Below, in pieces: positions 10,008 to 20,031 of a stretch of DNA of 64,000 nt (position 1 is its first letter; the number at the start of each line of letters is the position of its first letter). Source of the DNA: Eukaryota sp. TZLM1-RC (lineage: Eukaryota; Metamonada: BaSk clade); assembly GCA_040285825.1 (NCBI GenBank), contig JAUPSS010000005.1, positions 1,488,001 to 1,552,000 of the forward strand, read 5' to 3'. The translations under genes and the position numbers were made by a program. The notes under the pieces were generated by a model, which worked only from the letters and a program-made list of their open reading frames with translations, searched no databases and had not been told where the DNA came from.

Positions 10008-11012
10008 CAAAAATGCTCACGTTTTCACTTTGGAGTTTCAAAAATGCTCACGTTTCGGGCTACCTTTGCTTATATTCCATCAGCCATTCTCCTGACACTG
10101 CTACTTTCAGTTGAGGTTATACTAACATTAACATCACCTATACGAAGTGTTTATATCACTTTAGAGCTGATAAAGACCATTTGTCATCAAAGTGTTTATT
10201 TTTAATACTAGTCTATGCTACATCGTCATTCAGCAAGTCGAAATGATTTTCCATGTCTGAGTCTGGATGACCATCGTCCACGTCGATAAGTTCTGAGACA
10301 TTGTCTTGTTGGAACAAGGACAACCAATCATCTTGTACCAGTGCAACTCTTTGTCTCTTTCTTTGTTGAGAAAAGGCATCAATTTGCTTCTTGCGTGGTC
10401 GTCCACCCACTTTGGGCACACTAGGAGGATCCACCATTTGAAATTTAGACTTGAACTCCCATTCACTTCGATCAGGAACCCTCCCATTGTTCCAGGATCC
10501 CATTGTTCCTGATCAGGAACAATGGGAATACTTGTTTCGTAAGACTTTTTTTAATACTCTAAACTATGAATTTTAGCTATACCATCAAATGGCACAACTT
10601 GCTTCTTTAAGTAAACAGCCAAACTGTGAGTACATGGGTATCCATCATTTTGCCACCCATTACAACTACATTTTTTGTTGATAAAGTCTACGGTAAAAGT
10701 ACTGTTTCTTAAACCAACAACTTCATATAAACCATCATTGCTGTCATTTGTTTTGGTCCAGTGTTGTCGACCATTGTTTTAGCACCATGACGTAAGTTGC
10801 ACGTACTAACAGCAAGTTTAAGCTCATCTTTAGAGTCAAACACAGTTCCAGGTTTCAATGCATCGTTAGACTCATGACGAAGGCGCATCAGCTCTTCTAA
10901 GGCTTTGTTCTCGGCCATAGTGTTCAGATTGGAGGACAGAAGGGGAAATTAGACTCAATTGAAAAACGTGAGCAGATTTGAAAGAAGGGGGGTCCAAACG
11001 TGAGCATTTTTG
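10008..11012 (-). mobile_element. Mutator-like (MULE) element, internally deleted
   Basis: The ends are inverted: CAAAAATGCTCACGTTT at 10008-10024 and its complement at 10996-11012. A second copy of the core sits inside each end (10039-10055 and about 10962-10975), the terminal plus subterminal pattern of many MULEs. On the minus strand lie a start-like piece (10709-10918, with FDSKDELKLAVSTCNLRHGA, typical of MULE N-termini), a SWIM zinc finger (C-S-C ... C-T-H at about 10600-10670: NGWQNDGYPCTHSLAVYL), and a C-terminal piece with a GGRPRKKQ AT-hook (10213-10503). The DDE catalytic core is missing, so it cannot move itself. No 9-bp target duplication was evident. Its right end is 41 bp from the TAF10 start codon. 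Confidence 0.8.
10499..10526. repeat. 28-bp perfect palindrome inside the MULE
   Basis: CCCATTGTTCCTGA is followed directly by its reverse complement, with no loop. It lies just upstream of the C-terminal coding piece of the MULE. Related words (ATCAGGAAC, CCCATTGTTCC) occur in the 30 bp to its left. Confidence 0.85.
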
Positions 11013-11053
11013 TAATTAACTCGTAAAACAAATTATTACATTCATATATTCAA

Positions 11054-11476
11054 ATGCATCCTTATTCAGCCTCTCAGCCAATGTCTTCACAGGGCGTTTC
11101 TTCACAGTACCATCATTCATCCCATGCTTCCCAAATTTCTCAATCTGAAACAGAGGAAGATCTAGCAAGAGCTACAGAGTCGGATATCTCCGATCTTCTC
11201 TCACAACTCAAGACATTCACCCCTACCATACCAGAAGATTTGACAAAGTACCTTTTGAACAAAGCTGGTGCTCTGGTAGACAATGATGGTGTCAAGCTTG
11301 TATCTCTTGCTGCTCAAAAGTTCATGACAGAATTACTGGAAGAGAGCGTGCTGTGCTCCTACGCTACTGTGGCCAAAACGGATCCGAACTCCAGAACCTT
11401 TAAGTTGGAGGACTTGATGATGGCGATGAACGAGAAGGGGATTTCGATAGCAAAGCCTCAGTACTTTTTTAAATAA
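11054..11476 (+). CDS. TAF10: TAF10, TFIID/SAGA histone-fold subunit
   Basis: A 140-residue protein. After a Ser/Gln-rich N-terminus (1-45) comes the TAF10 histone fold: LLSQLKTFTPTIPEDLTKYL (about 48-67), the N-K-A-G loop, LVSLAAQKFMTELLEES (about 82-98), then LEDLMMAMNEKGI and the characteristic KPQYFFK C-terminus (134-140). Human TAF10 ends the same way, with K-K-P-H-Y-F. TAF10 pairs with TAF3/TAF8 in TFIID and with SPT7-like proteins in SAGA for RNA polymerase II initiation. It looks full length. The MULE ends only 41 bp before the ATG, so the promoter either lies within the element or has been displaced. Confidence 0.92.
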   Translation: MHPYSASQPMSSQGVSSQYHHSSHASQISQSETEEDLARATESDISDLLSQLKTFTPTIPEDLTKYLLNKAGALVDNDGVKLVSLAAQKFMTELLEESVLCSYATVAKTDPNSRTFKLEDLMMAMNEKGISIAKPQYFFK

Positions 11477-11999
11477 GTTTTTGTATATGGTTTTTTTGGC
11501 AAATATGTGGTTTTTTGGTTTTTTATTTCAGTTTGCAGCTGTTGCAAAAGCTCTATAATGCTGTTTGAATAATACTTTCTGAAGTTTGGAATGGAGTATT
11601 GGAAAACTTAATAAAAACAATATTTGCCGGATTTCTTTTGGTTCAATAATGTTTCCTTAGAATTGTTTCTATTAAATGCTTTTTAAAAATTGACTTTGTG
11701 TACAATTAAAGAAATGCATTGGCATTTACAAAAACATGAAAATCGCAGTGTTTCCCAATGGATTTGAGTATTTGAAATACTTTACATAAAGTTTATAATT
11801 TGATATCAGTGAAATTGTTTTCACTTGTGCAAACACAATTATTTTCACAAACAGAACAAATGCAATAACGCAAGATATCACTGGAAACTTATTGTAAATA
11901 TTACAGTCAGTAAGGGAATGTATTTAAAAATCCAATTATCATTCGCAAGATGTGTAAAAGAATGATTTTATTACTATTCTAATATAATTTGTTATTTGA
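11477..11999. other. AT-rich intergenic stretch
   Basis: No coding frame, RNA or repeat recognised. T-rich tract just after the TAF10 stop. Confidence 0.6.
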
Positions 12000-12960
12000 A
12001 TAAAACGAAAAGTTTTTCTTTTGTACCTTCGAGATCTTTGTCTAATCTTCATCTTGCTGTTGTGAAATTACAGAAGTCTGTTTTAACTGGTTTTGAAGAC
12101 CTGGATTTTTCTAAATGACTAAGTGTGACTAAGATTAATTATCCCGTCTTTGCTGCCTTTTTATCAGACATCCAGAATTGCATTAGTTTAATTTCTCAGC
12201 ACCCAAGGCCATTTGGTCTTCACTTAACAAATGAAGATTGAACAAACAACATGCGTCTGAGATTGGGGTTGTATCCAAGTAGACTTTTGGATAATTCTGT
12301 TTGTATTTGTAACGAAAAACCTACTGCCAATTTCCGTCATATTGTTAGTTGTAAGAAATTTCTTCAATACCGGTCAGTTCTTCATAATGCCGTTCGTGAT
12401 GTAACATATGAGGTATTTAAGTGTCACTATTTTAGTTGCAAAGTAGAACCTTTGTAGAAGCATTATAGCGATGTTTGATTCACGTCGTGGTGATTTACTT
12501 ATTCATTATGTGGATTCCTTTCAAATTGTTGTTGATTTCACTACAGTTGATTCCTTTGCTTTAATTTATCGTGATGATATTTTAGTTAGTTCTAATGGTC
12601 ACTTGAACAAGGCTGAGGTTCCTAAACGAGAAATATATACTGGGATATTAAATGATTTAAAGAACCTTTACTCGAAGTTTTCGTTTGTTCCTTCTGCCTT
12701 CTCGATTTTTGGCAACATTGGTCAGGCTGCCTTGAATTTTATCAATTGATTTTGGTAATTTATGTCGTTCAAGTGGTAAGAACTTTGCAGGGTATTTATG
12801 GAAGAATCGTATCATTTTCGCTTTGTACAGAAGTGTTCCCAAGTACTTGAGTTTAATGATGTCCAAACTTTATAAGGATTCATCAAGAGTTGGCGTGGAG
12901 AATTTAGTTTCTTATGTGTTTTATTTTGTTTTGTTTCTTCGTAGAAAATAAATATTAAAT
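12000..12960 (+). mobile_element. Retroelement fragment A2, divergent copy
   Basis: Interrupted frames show the C-terminal part of a reverse transcriptase protein: MRLRLGLYPSRLLDNSVCIC then HIVSCKKF (a C-x-C...H...C motif), AVRDVTYEV, and SRRGDLLIHYVDSFQIVVDF (R-x-D...V-V-D-F, restriction-like endonuclease pattern) with SKFSFVPSAFSIFGNIG. Stops occur near 12115, 12240 and 12455. The tail around 12900-12960 (TTTTGTTTTGTTTC, then AGAAAATA) resembles 3840-3870. It belongs to the same broad lineage as copy A3 but is clearly divergent. Confidence 0.7.
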
Positions 12961-13014
12961 AATATAAATTAAAACCATCCTAATTTATAATTTATTTTTT
13001 TATTTGTTAAAATA

Positions 13015-14610
13015 CTAAAATCTAGTTACTTTACACTTCAAATTATTCAGCTCAATTCCTCTTTTAGGATTAACCAGGCTTTGTTCCTCGGTCAAAATCG
13101 ACACTAAATCAATCAAAAAGGATCCCTCATCACTTTCCAATCTTGGTGTAATTATATCTTCCAAAAATTGCAAGAAATTTGCACAAACATCGTCATCATT
13201 TTTAACAAAACTAAATGTCTCAATAAATAACACTTTGAATTCGGGCTTAATGTGGTTTAATAATATTGTAACAACTTCAGCAATAGCTTCAGTTGGAGGC
13301 AAATTTTTAAATAAAATTCGTATTTGAGAAAGAAGAAAAGCAACTTTCAAGGCTTGGTCACTCGACACTTTGGCTAAATAAGTTCTGAAAAGGTCAAAAC
13401 TACTTGACTTTTGTTGAATTCGAAGCAAAAATCCAGCATACTGTAGTGCAGTGCAAACGTCATCAGGAAATGATTTCAGAAGGTCAGAATACTCCTTGCT
13501 GACGTCATCTGCGTCAAAATCAGTTGCCATTTCAAGTAAAGTCAACGCAAAAAGCTTGAATCTCGGAGAATACTTCAAAAACACGTCACTTGCCGGTCTT
13601 ATCCGGTCAACAATCACCTTTGATTGATTAACCCTCACACAATAACTTCCAAACATCACCCAAAACTCCAAATAGTTGGCGCAAGTCACAACACATCGGT
13701 TAAACAAGCTTAAAACGTATTCCTTGTCTTTTTCCATTGATTGCACAGCCACAAGGTAGTCTCTCCAAACAGAAAGTTGCCGTGGAGGTAATGGTTTGGG
13801 ACTAAACCAGGTTCGGCGGAGTTCGGATTCGAATTGAGTTAGTTCATTAAACTCAGCCAAAGTTGATGAATAAAATTCTTCAAGAGAGGAAAGGAAACTA
13901 TCACGTGATGAATGTTGACTGGGTGACGTTAGAGGGGTTAATTTCGATTGGAAACTTGATGGAAACGCTAAAGCTGATGAGAGAGGCTCAGCCAGCACAG
14001 GAGGCTTGAATAATTCTGAAACATTAAGTTTTTCAATAATTTCAACAGCATACTCATAAATATCTTGCAATTTTCTGGTAGGGACCGTCAATGCTACTAA
14101 TAGAATTCCCAACGATCGGCATAAAGCGGAAGCTTGCAGGAAAAGAACATCCGAAAAGAACGGAGTTGGTTCTTCTTCAACTGATGGTTGATCAAAAGAA
14201 CCTTCGATTGACTGTTCATATTCAGCCCACTTCATCCATAAATCGGAGGAAGTGGCGAAAAGACCGACGGTGGAGAGAGCTTGTACATAGACTTCGCGAA
14301 TAGAGGACGGTTCAGAGTTGGAAGTCTGCATAAAAGATGTGTAATCCATCCAGAGTTCAGGGACGAATGGACAAGCTTTTACAGCTGTCTGATAGATGGT
14401 GAGAGCAGCAGTGGTAGAGATAGAGGATTGAAATTCAGCATATTTCTTCCAATAGACATGGAGAAGCGGAAACTCTGAAAGAAAGGCAGAGTAAGCTTCC
14501 TGTGTCTTGGAGGAATCACCATCTTGCTCACAAGCAACAACAAGACGTTCCCAACTAGCAAGTTCTGAGGGGTTTTCTTTCACCAAGTTCCACAGTTCTG
14601 AACAAGACAT
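13015..14610 (-). CDS. PRP39: PRP39-like U1 snRNP splicing factor
   Basis: A 531-residue protein starting MSCSELWNLVKENPSELASW. The HAT (half-a-TPR) repeats of PRP39 are visible: W-E-R-L-V-V-A-C-E near 20, VYWKKYAEFQ (52-61), ELWMDYTSFM (85-94), DLWMKWAEYE (122-131), SVWRDYLVAVQ (about 290) and LEFWVMFGSYC (about 325), each with the W...Y/F pattern. PRP39 helps U1 snRNP bind the 5' splice site, which fits the presence of introns. It is shorter than yeast and human homologues (over 600 residues). The gene diverges from the decayed Fanzor C, and its first codons and upstream region are duplicated at 3763-3836. PRPF39/PRP42 or another HAT protein is the alternative. Confidence 0.8.
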   Translation of the reverse strand: MSCSELWNLVKENPSELASWERLVVACEQDGDSSKTQEAYSAFLSEFPLLHVYWKKYAEFQSSISTTAALTIYQTAVKACPFVPELWMDYTSFMQTSNSEPSSIREVYVQALSTVGLFATSSDLWMKWAEYEQSIEGSFDQPSVEEEPTPFFSDVLFLQASALCRSLGILLVALTVPTRKLQDIYEYAVEIIEKLNVSELFKPPVLAEPLSSALAFPSSFQSKLTPLTSPSQHSSRDSFLSSLEEFYSSTLAEFNELTQFESELRRTWFSPKPLPPRQLSVWRDYLVAVQSMEKDKEYVLSLFNRCVVTCANYLEFWVMFGSYCVRVNQSKVIVDRIRPASDVFLKYSPRFKLFALTLLEMATDFDADDVSKEYSDLLKSFPDDVCTALQYAGFLLRIQQKSSSFDLFRTYLAKVSSDQALKVAFLLSQIRILFKNLPPTEAIAEVVTILLNHIKPEFKVLFIETFSFVKNDDDVCANFLQFLEDIITPRLESDEGSFLIDLVSILTEEQSLVNPKRGIELNNLKCKVTRF

Positions 14611-15939
14611 TGATTGATGGTAAGTTGAGAATGACTTGTGAGTGATGAGGACAAATTGTTTATTTTATTCTATTTAATTTGTTATAAATCTATTTCATTG
14701 TAGATTCTGCATTGTTGAACGTTGTTCTTACTATCACAAACTTGTATCAGGTGGCATACATCACAAAATGCTGTAAATTGATTGAACAGCAGTGGATTGA
14801 TCTTTCCGAATCAATTAGTGAAAGAACATTGTGTTAATTGTGTTTCACTTCAGTATATCATCAATCATTTTGATTGGCAAATTTACAAAATCATTATCAA
14901 CAAATGAAACAGTCAAACTCTACTTGATGAAAAATTTAAATCTCATGTTAAATCAGACCATTGCCGATCAAAGATCATTAAATGACAACCCAAATTATTT
15001 CTTAGTACAGAAAACCAAACGTTCCAGCACTGTACTCGTTCAGTTCTTTCATCCATACTTCATTTCATTGTGTGATATAAGATTGAGATAATCAAAAAGG
15101 CACTGCAGTAATTCAGCAATTTCTGATATTCGTCCTTGTTTTAGTGAAAATAAATAAACATAACATAATTTCTGCAACTAAAGAGAACTGCAAAAGGAAA
15201 AAAGGTTTGTCCAAATTATGTTTGGAATTTGATAGCACTATATTCTTATTCTGATATCAGACACGACATAGAAGATCCATTGACTAGGTTATCTTTATTT
15301 GAAATAAGGAACCATACAAATTCTAGAATTGAATATTTGACCCAATTGTTCGTCATGGAACTTCTGGATTTTTTGAAGTTCACAGTCAAGGACTATGGGG
15401 TAGTTTGCGTTCTGTTTTCACAGATGATGAAATTAATGACAAGAGAAATAATTTGGAGTAAAATTGGATAATTGACATTCAACATATTAGTCCAGAAGAA
15501 CAAAATTTGATACACCATTTACTAAATAAGGCTACATATTTAAGAACACCATAAAAAGTGATGGTTTTGCAGCCTATATTGAGCAAGCAAGGGAGAATTG
15601 TATTGGCATGTCATTCAAGCCTGGTAGTGCAAAGTTTGCAACCTCTGAGAACTATTTGGATGATTTGGATGTTGACTTTCAATCATCAAAACATAAAGTA
15701 CATATTGACCAGGGTGAAAATGATTTACTTTGTTTCTGTGGTAAAATTAGATTCCAACTTAACGCAAAGGACTGACTGAAAAGAGAAAAACAATATGTGT
15801 GGCTCAGATAAACAAAATTGGAGTGGTCAAGGATATGAAGAGTTCACCAAAATTTCAGAAAATTGAAGAAGAAAGAGTTTATTTTGCAAAATGAAATCAC
15901 AGTGGAAATAACAGAAGCTTTTTTATCCAAAGAATCATC

Positions 15940-15950
15940 AAAACCTTCCA
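15940..15950 (+). repeat. Target-site duplication, 5' copy
   Basis: AAAACCTTCCA, repeated at 17529-17539. Copy L has the empty site with the related word AAAATCTTCCA continuing into TTTATAATAA, exactly as found after the 3' copy. Confidence 0.85.
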
Positions 15951-17528
15951 AATGTTTGATTATTGGCCATGAACTAATTTAATTTTTCATTAATGATGTC
16001 AATGTCCCCTTTATCAATTATGATCAGTCTGGTTTTCGTTTTTTGGGTTGTTATCTCGGAAATATTGATGAAGTCAAAGGCCAACTTTCGACTCTGTTGA
16101 CTCAATTTGGAAATGAATTAGAATCAATAAAAAATTCAAATATTGAGAAACATTTGAAATTCTTTTTCCTAAAAATTTGTTATTCTGGAAAATTTACTCA
16201 TATTATGAGATCAACATCACCATCAATTTCTTTGGAGTTTTGTCGAATTGTCAATGAACAAAGAACCAATTTTTCAGTAAAATTATTGGAAATTGATGCA
16301 TCTCAGTTAGGAAGCCACATTTGTTGTGGTACAAATTTTGGTGATGTTGATTTTCATAAATCAAGCTACCTTTGTAAAGCTGCCTTTATTGGAGGTGGTA
16401 AAAGTTTCATTTATGAATTTGTGAATCGTTTTCTTGAAAAATTGATCTCATTAAAAATTGTGGCAGCTCTTATCTTATTTCTTTGCAAGAGGAAATTGAA
16501 GCTCTTTCATCCAATATTCGGTCTAAATGTTTCCCCTCTGATATTGTGGAACTTCCTCCAACAAGCTTGCTCTCCTTACCACTTACTTTTGCAAATTTGC
16601 AGAAAAAAATCTTAAAAGTTTTCGTAAACTTGGATTATATTGTACGTCTTAGCTTGGCTAAGGAAAAAAATCCCGTTTTTGCAAACTTTTTGATTGATCT
16701 TGATGACAGGTGCTCAAGCTGCCTAATCTCCCCAATTCCCAACATTTATGGAATTCTACTCAATGATCACCAATGGACCACTGCAATGAGAATGAGATGT
16801 TTTCTATGGCCTTGTTCTTTACCAAATGATTTAATTTGTCGCTGCAAGAGTGTTGTTACGCTTTCCCATATTTTAAACTGTAAGTATTTTATAACTTATC
16901 ACTCAATTGATCATGACTCAGTTCGTGATCAATTATATGCCATGTGCAAAAGTTTCAATATAGAGGCATTTATTGAGCCACTAGCACGTAAGCTGTCTTC
17001 AGATCAAACTGATGATTCCTGTGGTAAAAGAAGGCCAGATTTAGTAGCTCCAGGGATCGATGGTGTTCTCAATGTTGTAGATGTTGTCTCAGTTGATGTT
17101 TGCAAAAATTCTGCTGCTCGTTTAGTGTATTCCGCTGATTCGCCGTTATCTAACGCCGAAAAAAAGAAGATAAAAAAATATGAAGAACCTTTGGCACAGT
17201 TAGGTAGAGTGGAACATGTGAAATATCAGTTTGTGCCGTTTGCAATTTCTCTTTTTGGCAATATTGGACCTTCAGGGTTGCACTTTTTGGAAAATTTTAA
17301 AAAAGTGTTACTGAATAGGTCTGGTAAAACAATGAACTCCACTTTCTGGTTAAATAGAATTGTCTTTTGCATTTTCAAGTCTATTCCTACAATGATTTCA
17401 AAGGCGCTTTTAGCTATCGGTGTAGAATATGAACGTAATGCTGTGAGTAGGTTTAGTTATAGTGACACTTGTTTGGAGGATATTGAATTCTAGATAGTTG
17501 TTTTATCTAAATAAATATTCTAGTTAAA
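15951..17528 (+). mobile_element. 5'-truncated retroelement A3 inside Fanzor C
   Basis: A 1578-bp insertion bounded by 11-bp duplications. It begins inside the reverse transcriptase, thumb side (FRFLGCYLGNIDEVKGQLS; LKFFFLKICYSGKFTHIMRS). The frame shifts near 16500 and then continues for over 300 codons: IPNIYGILLNDHQWTTAMRM, CRCKSVVTLSHILNCKYF (C-x-C...H...C), DSVRDQLYAMCKS, RRPDLVAPG...VLNVVDVVSVDV (P-D...D, endonuclease-like), KKKIKKYEEPL and FVPFAISLFGNIG, ending CLEDIEF-stop at 17491-17493. The 3' end is AAATAAATATTCTAGTTAAA. 5' truncation with a short duplication is the signature of target-primed reverse transcription. The protein order (RT, C/H motif, restriction-like endonuclease) resembles R2/NeSL-type non-LTR elements by inference. 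Confidence 0.85.
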
Positions 17529-17539
17529 AAAACCTTCCA
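17529..17539 (+). repeat. Target-site duplication, 3' copy
   Basis: AAAACCTTCCA, directly followed by Fanzor sequence. See 15940-15950. Confidence 0.85.
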
Positions 17540-18203
17540 TTTATAATAATTTCTATTCTTATGTGCTTCCAAGCTGACAAAAATCACAATTACATTTGCT
17601 TACTACTGTTTAATGATATGACCCTTTCAAAATTGCAAAAATATGTTCATCATCAGAAAATAAGACAAAGTTTTTGAGAAGAACGGCTGAACAACAATGG
17701 AAGCAAGAAGACACTATCCAAATGTTTGGTGACAATGGCAATAAGAGAAAAAATTTAAAGCATCATCGATCAAAAAGAGGAGTTGGATGGAGAAATTTCT
17801 TTAAGAGAAATGGTTACACCGTTTGTTTAGTTGATGCGAGAAACACATCTACACAGTGTCCAACTTGTTACAACCCAGTAAATGTATTTCTTGATGTTGA
17901 GAGTCCTAGGTCATGGATGAGGGAGAAATATCCTGCTGTGCAATTGAGATGTCGATCTGAAATTTGTACAGAAGAATGTGATGGACAGTATAAGGTATGT
18001 GATCGTAACAAGTTAACATGTATCAACATTAAGGCAATTATAGATAATTTTGTAGAGGATAGTGTAGGTGTTTGGCCTTCATATTTGTCATGAGCTATAG
18101 CTTTTTACAACAGTGAATCTGTGGCATTTTTGGATTTTTCCATGCCATTGGTGCTGTAAGCTTAGCCTCAACAATAGTAAAAGATAAGGAATATCTATTG
18201 AAA

Positions 18204-18237
18204 TTCACTGGCTCCAGTTAAAGCAATCACTAGTGAA
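18204..18237 (+). other. Hairpin downstream of Fanzor copy C
   Basis: TTCACTGG at 18204-18211 pairs with CTAGTGAA at 18230-18237 (one G-T pair), 18-nt loop, ~110 bp past the stop. Conserved with 1134-1167 while the neighbouring bases vary. Confidence 0.5.
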
Positions 18238-18414
18238 GTCTATTACTACAAACTACTGTGAATGTCTATCAAAACACTTTTCTGGTTTTTGACCAATTCA
18301 GGCAATCTTGATAGACGTTAGGCATACTTTAGATCTATCACTATATGATATCACGATCAAATTATAGTTCAAGCAGCAACATCACAGTACGTGTACACAA
18401 TACATCGAAAAAAA

Positions 18415-18475
18415 CTTATCTATGGGGTCTCCGGAACGCCTCCGGTCTTTCATTGATAGTGCTCACTGATGGAAC
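18415..18475 (-). pseudogene. Scrap of a Fanzor D-like C-terminus
   Basis: Read on the minus strand, about 60 bp match the end of the Fanzor at 42650-44474: a Glu-His-Tyr word (GTGAGCACTAT) then a GACCGGAGGCGTTCCGGAGA-like stretch. A stop interrupts it. A 9-bp inverted repeat (GTCTATCAA at 18264-18272, its complement at 18308-18316) lies 100 bp away. Confidence 0.55.
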
Positions 18476-18479
18476 AAAG

Positions 18480-20031
18480 ATTTTATTCAATGATACAGTA
18501 TAAATTATTTCAGCTGATGATCACTCATTGACTATTTTGTTTATTCTTGGATGATTTGATAACAAATGCTCAACATAAGTCAAGAAATGTTGTATAAAAC
18601 CAGATGAGATGAGATGGTGAAGCTGATCAAAATAGATTAACACACTTTTTGAGGAATGTTGAGATGTTGAATGAACTCAAGACTAGTTGAATGAAACATG
18701 AATTTAAGAATTCAGGGAATAATTATCAAACGTCCAAAATTTAAGGAATTCATGGAAATTGCTGAATTTAATTGAGAAAATTCAGTCATTCAACACAAAA
18801 TCCTCAATGTGTCGATGTGAAGAAAATTACAATTAATTTATCGAGAAAATTTGATATTTGATATTGTTTGATGAGTTGACAACTGTAAACCATCGAAATC
18901 TCACATCTGTAGAAGTCGAAATACTGGACCACTCTTCCAGTGTCATGGTAGCTCAAACGTTGTGGTTGGATGTGAGGGATGCTGGGACACGTGGCCCATG
19001 TTTCGATGAACCATTCACCTGCGTTCTCAAGAAAGAGTCTTTTGGATCATTATTATTGTTTTTGTTGGCTCTATTCTAGAATGGACCAGGCGATTCAGAA
19101 GAAAGAAGACAACAAATGGCAGAAACAAGACCACACCTTGAACTTACCGGTAACCAGTCACTCCCAAATTATAAGAGTTCAAAACAACGCGGTCTTCTTG
19201 GGGTCAAATGCGAAAAGCATGGAAGGGTGAAAAAAGTTTCATTGAAAAAAACAAATACCCACTATAACTGTATCTCAGGGAAGCTCATCCACAAATGAGA
19301 CTCATAAGTAGACCGTGTTCCAGTCTGATTCTGGGGAGGAATATGGATTCATTTATAAGTATTTTGTGAAATCAAATCCATTGAGGTACCTCGGAAGCTC
19401 AATCTCTTTAGCACAAGGTAATGTTAGACAAAGAGCTTTACCATCTTTAAAAAAATCTATACAAAAATAATGAATGATTATCGTTTTAATTAAAAGAAAA
19501 CTAGAACAGCAAAACATTGTTTTTACAACAATTGATATCATTTTTGATATATTTCGAGAATGAATCAACTTTTTTTCTGAATTACTAGTTAATATTTTTT
19601 AAGGCTGACATTACAAATTAATAAGCCCAGAAGGATTATTGTTGTCAATTCTTTGTGATTTATTCCATCATAGTGTACAAACAAATTGACAACAAAGAAA
19701 AGGCAGAATATGTGAGAATTTTTATTCACTGATCAAAACGAAGGATGAGGGATCAAAAAGAAAAGAAAATTCACATACTGTTCAAAATAACTAAAGCACA
19801 ACATTTCCAATATTTGTTCACAACATCAATAAAAATGTATAAAAATGTTGATTTAAACCATTATTATTTAGATAAATACATGTGGGAATTAGCGTGCAAT
19901 TTTCATAATTGAAACTTCAACATTTCTATTTGCTTTGAACTAATCAGAAAATCACAATAGAATTAATCTTGTCATTGGCCAATCACCCTATTCCACCCTT
20001 ACAACCTTGTCTCCTTTCCAAACCTCACCTT
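18480..20031. other. Intergenic, AT-rich, no gene recognised
   Basis: Short frames at 18858-19298 carry a few non-random-looking words (LWLDVRDAGTRGPCFDEPF; CEKHGRVKKVSLKKTN) but no family I recognise, and they overlap in different frames. They could be the remains of another mobile element. The rest (19300-20031) is featureless apart from A/T runs. Confidence 0.5.

Larger units (their letters stand above)
14831..18093 (+). pseudogene. Fanzor1-like nuclease, decayed copy C, split by a retroelement
   Basis: The upstream part (about 14880-15950) aligns with copy L throughout. At 15612-15775 it reads FKPGSAKFATSENYLDDLDV and then KHKVHIDQGENDLLCFC, where copy L has Asp-Pro-Gly. Stops occur at 15776 and further on. 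After the retroelement the frame resumes at 17640-18093: MFGDNGNKRKN, GVGWRNFFKRNGYTVCLVD, ARNTSTQCPTCYNP, then CRSEICTEECDGQ and CDRNKLTCINIKAI (RuvC-III/zinc region). The usual Asp-Glu-x-x-Thr-Ser reads Asp-Ala-Arg-Asn-Thr-Ser here, losing the expected Glu. The C-terminal 139 codons are still open, so decay may be recent there. Confidence 0.8.
14537..18240 (+). repeat. Right arm of inverted segmental duplication
   Basis: The counterpart of 1130-3836, inverted. It includes the 5' end of the intact PRP39, the divergent intergenic region, and Fanzor copy C. It is longer because of the retroelement at 15951-17528. Homology ends shortly after the hairpin at 18204-18237. Confidence 0.85.
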
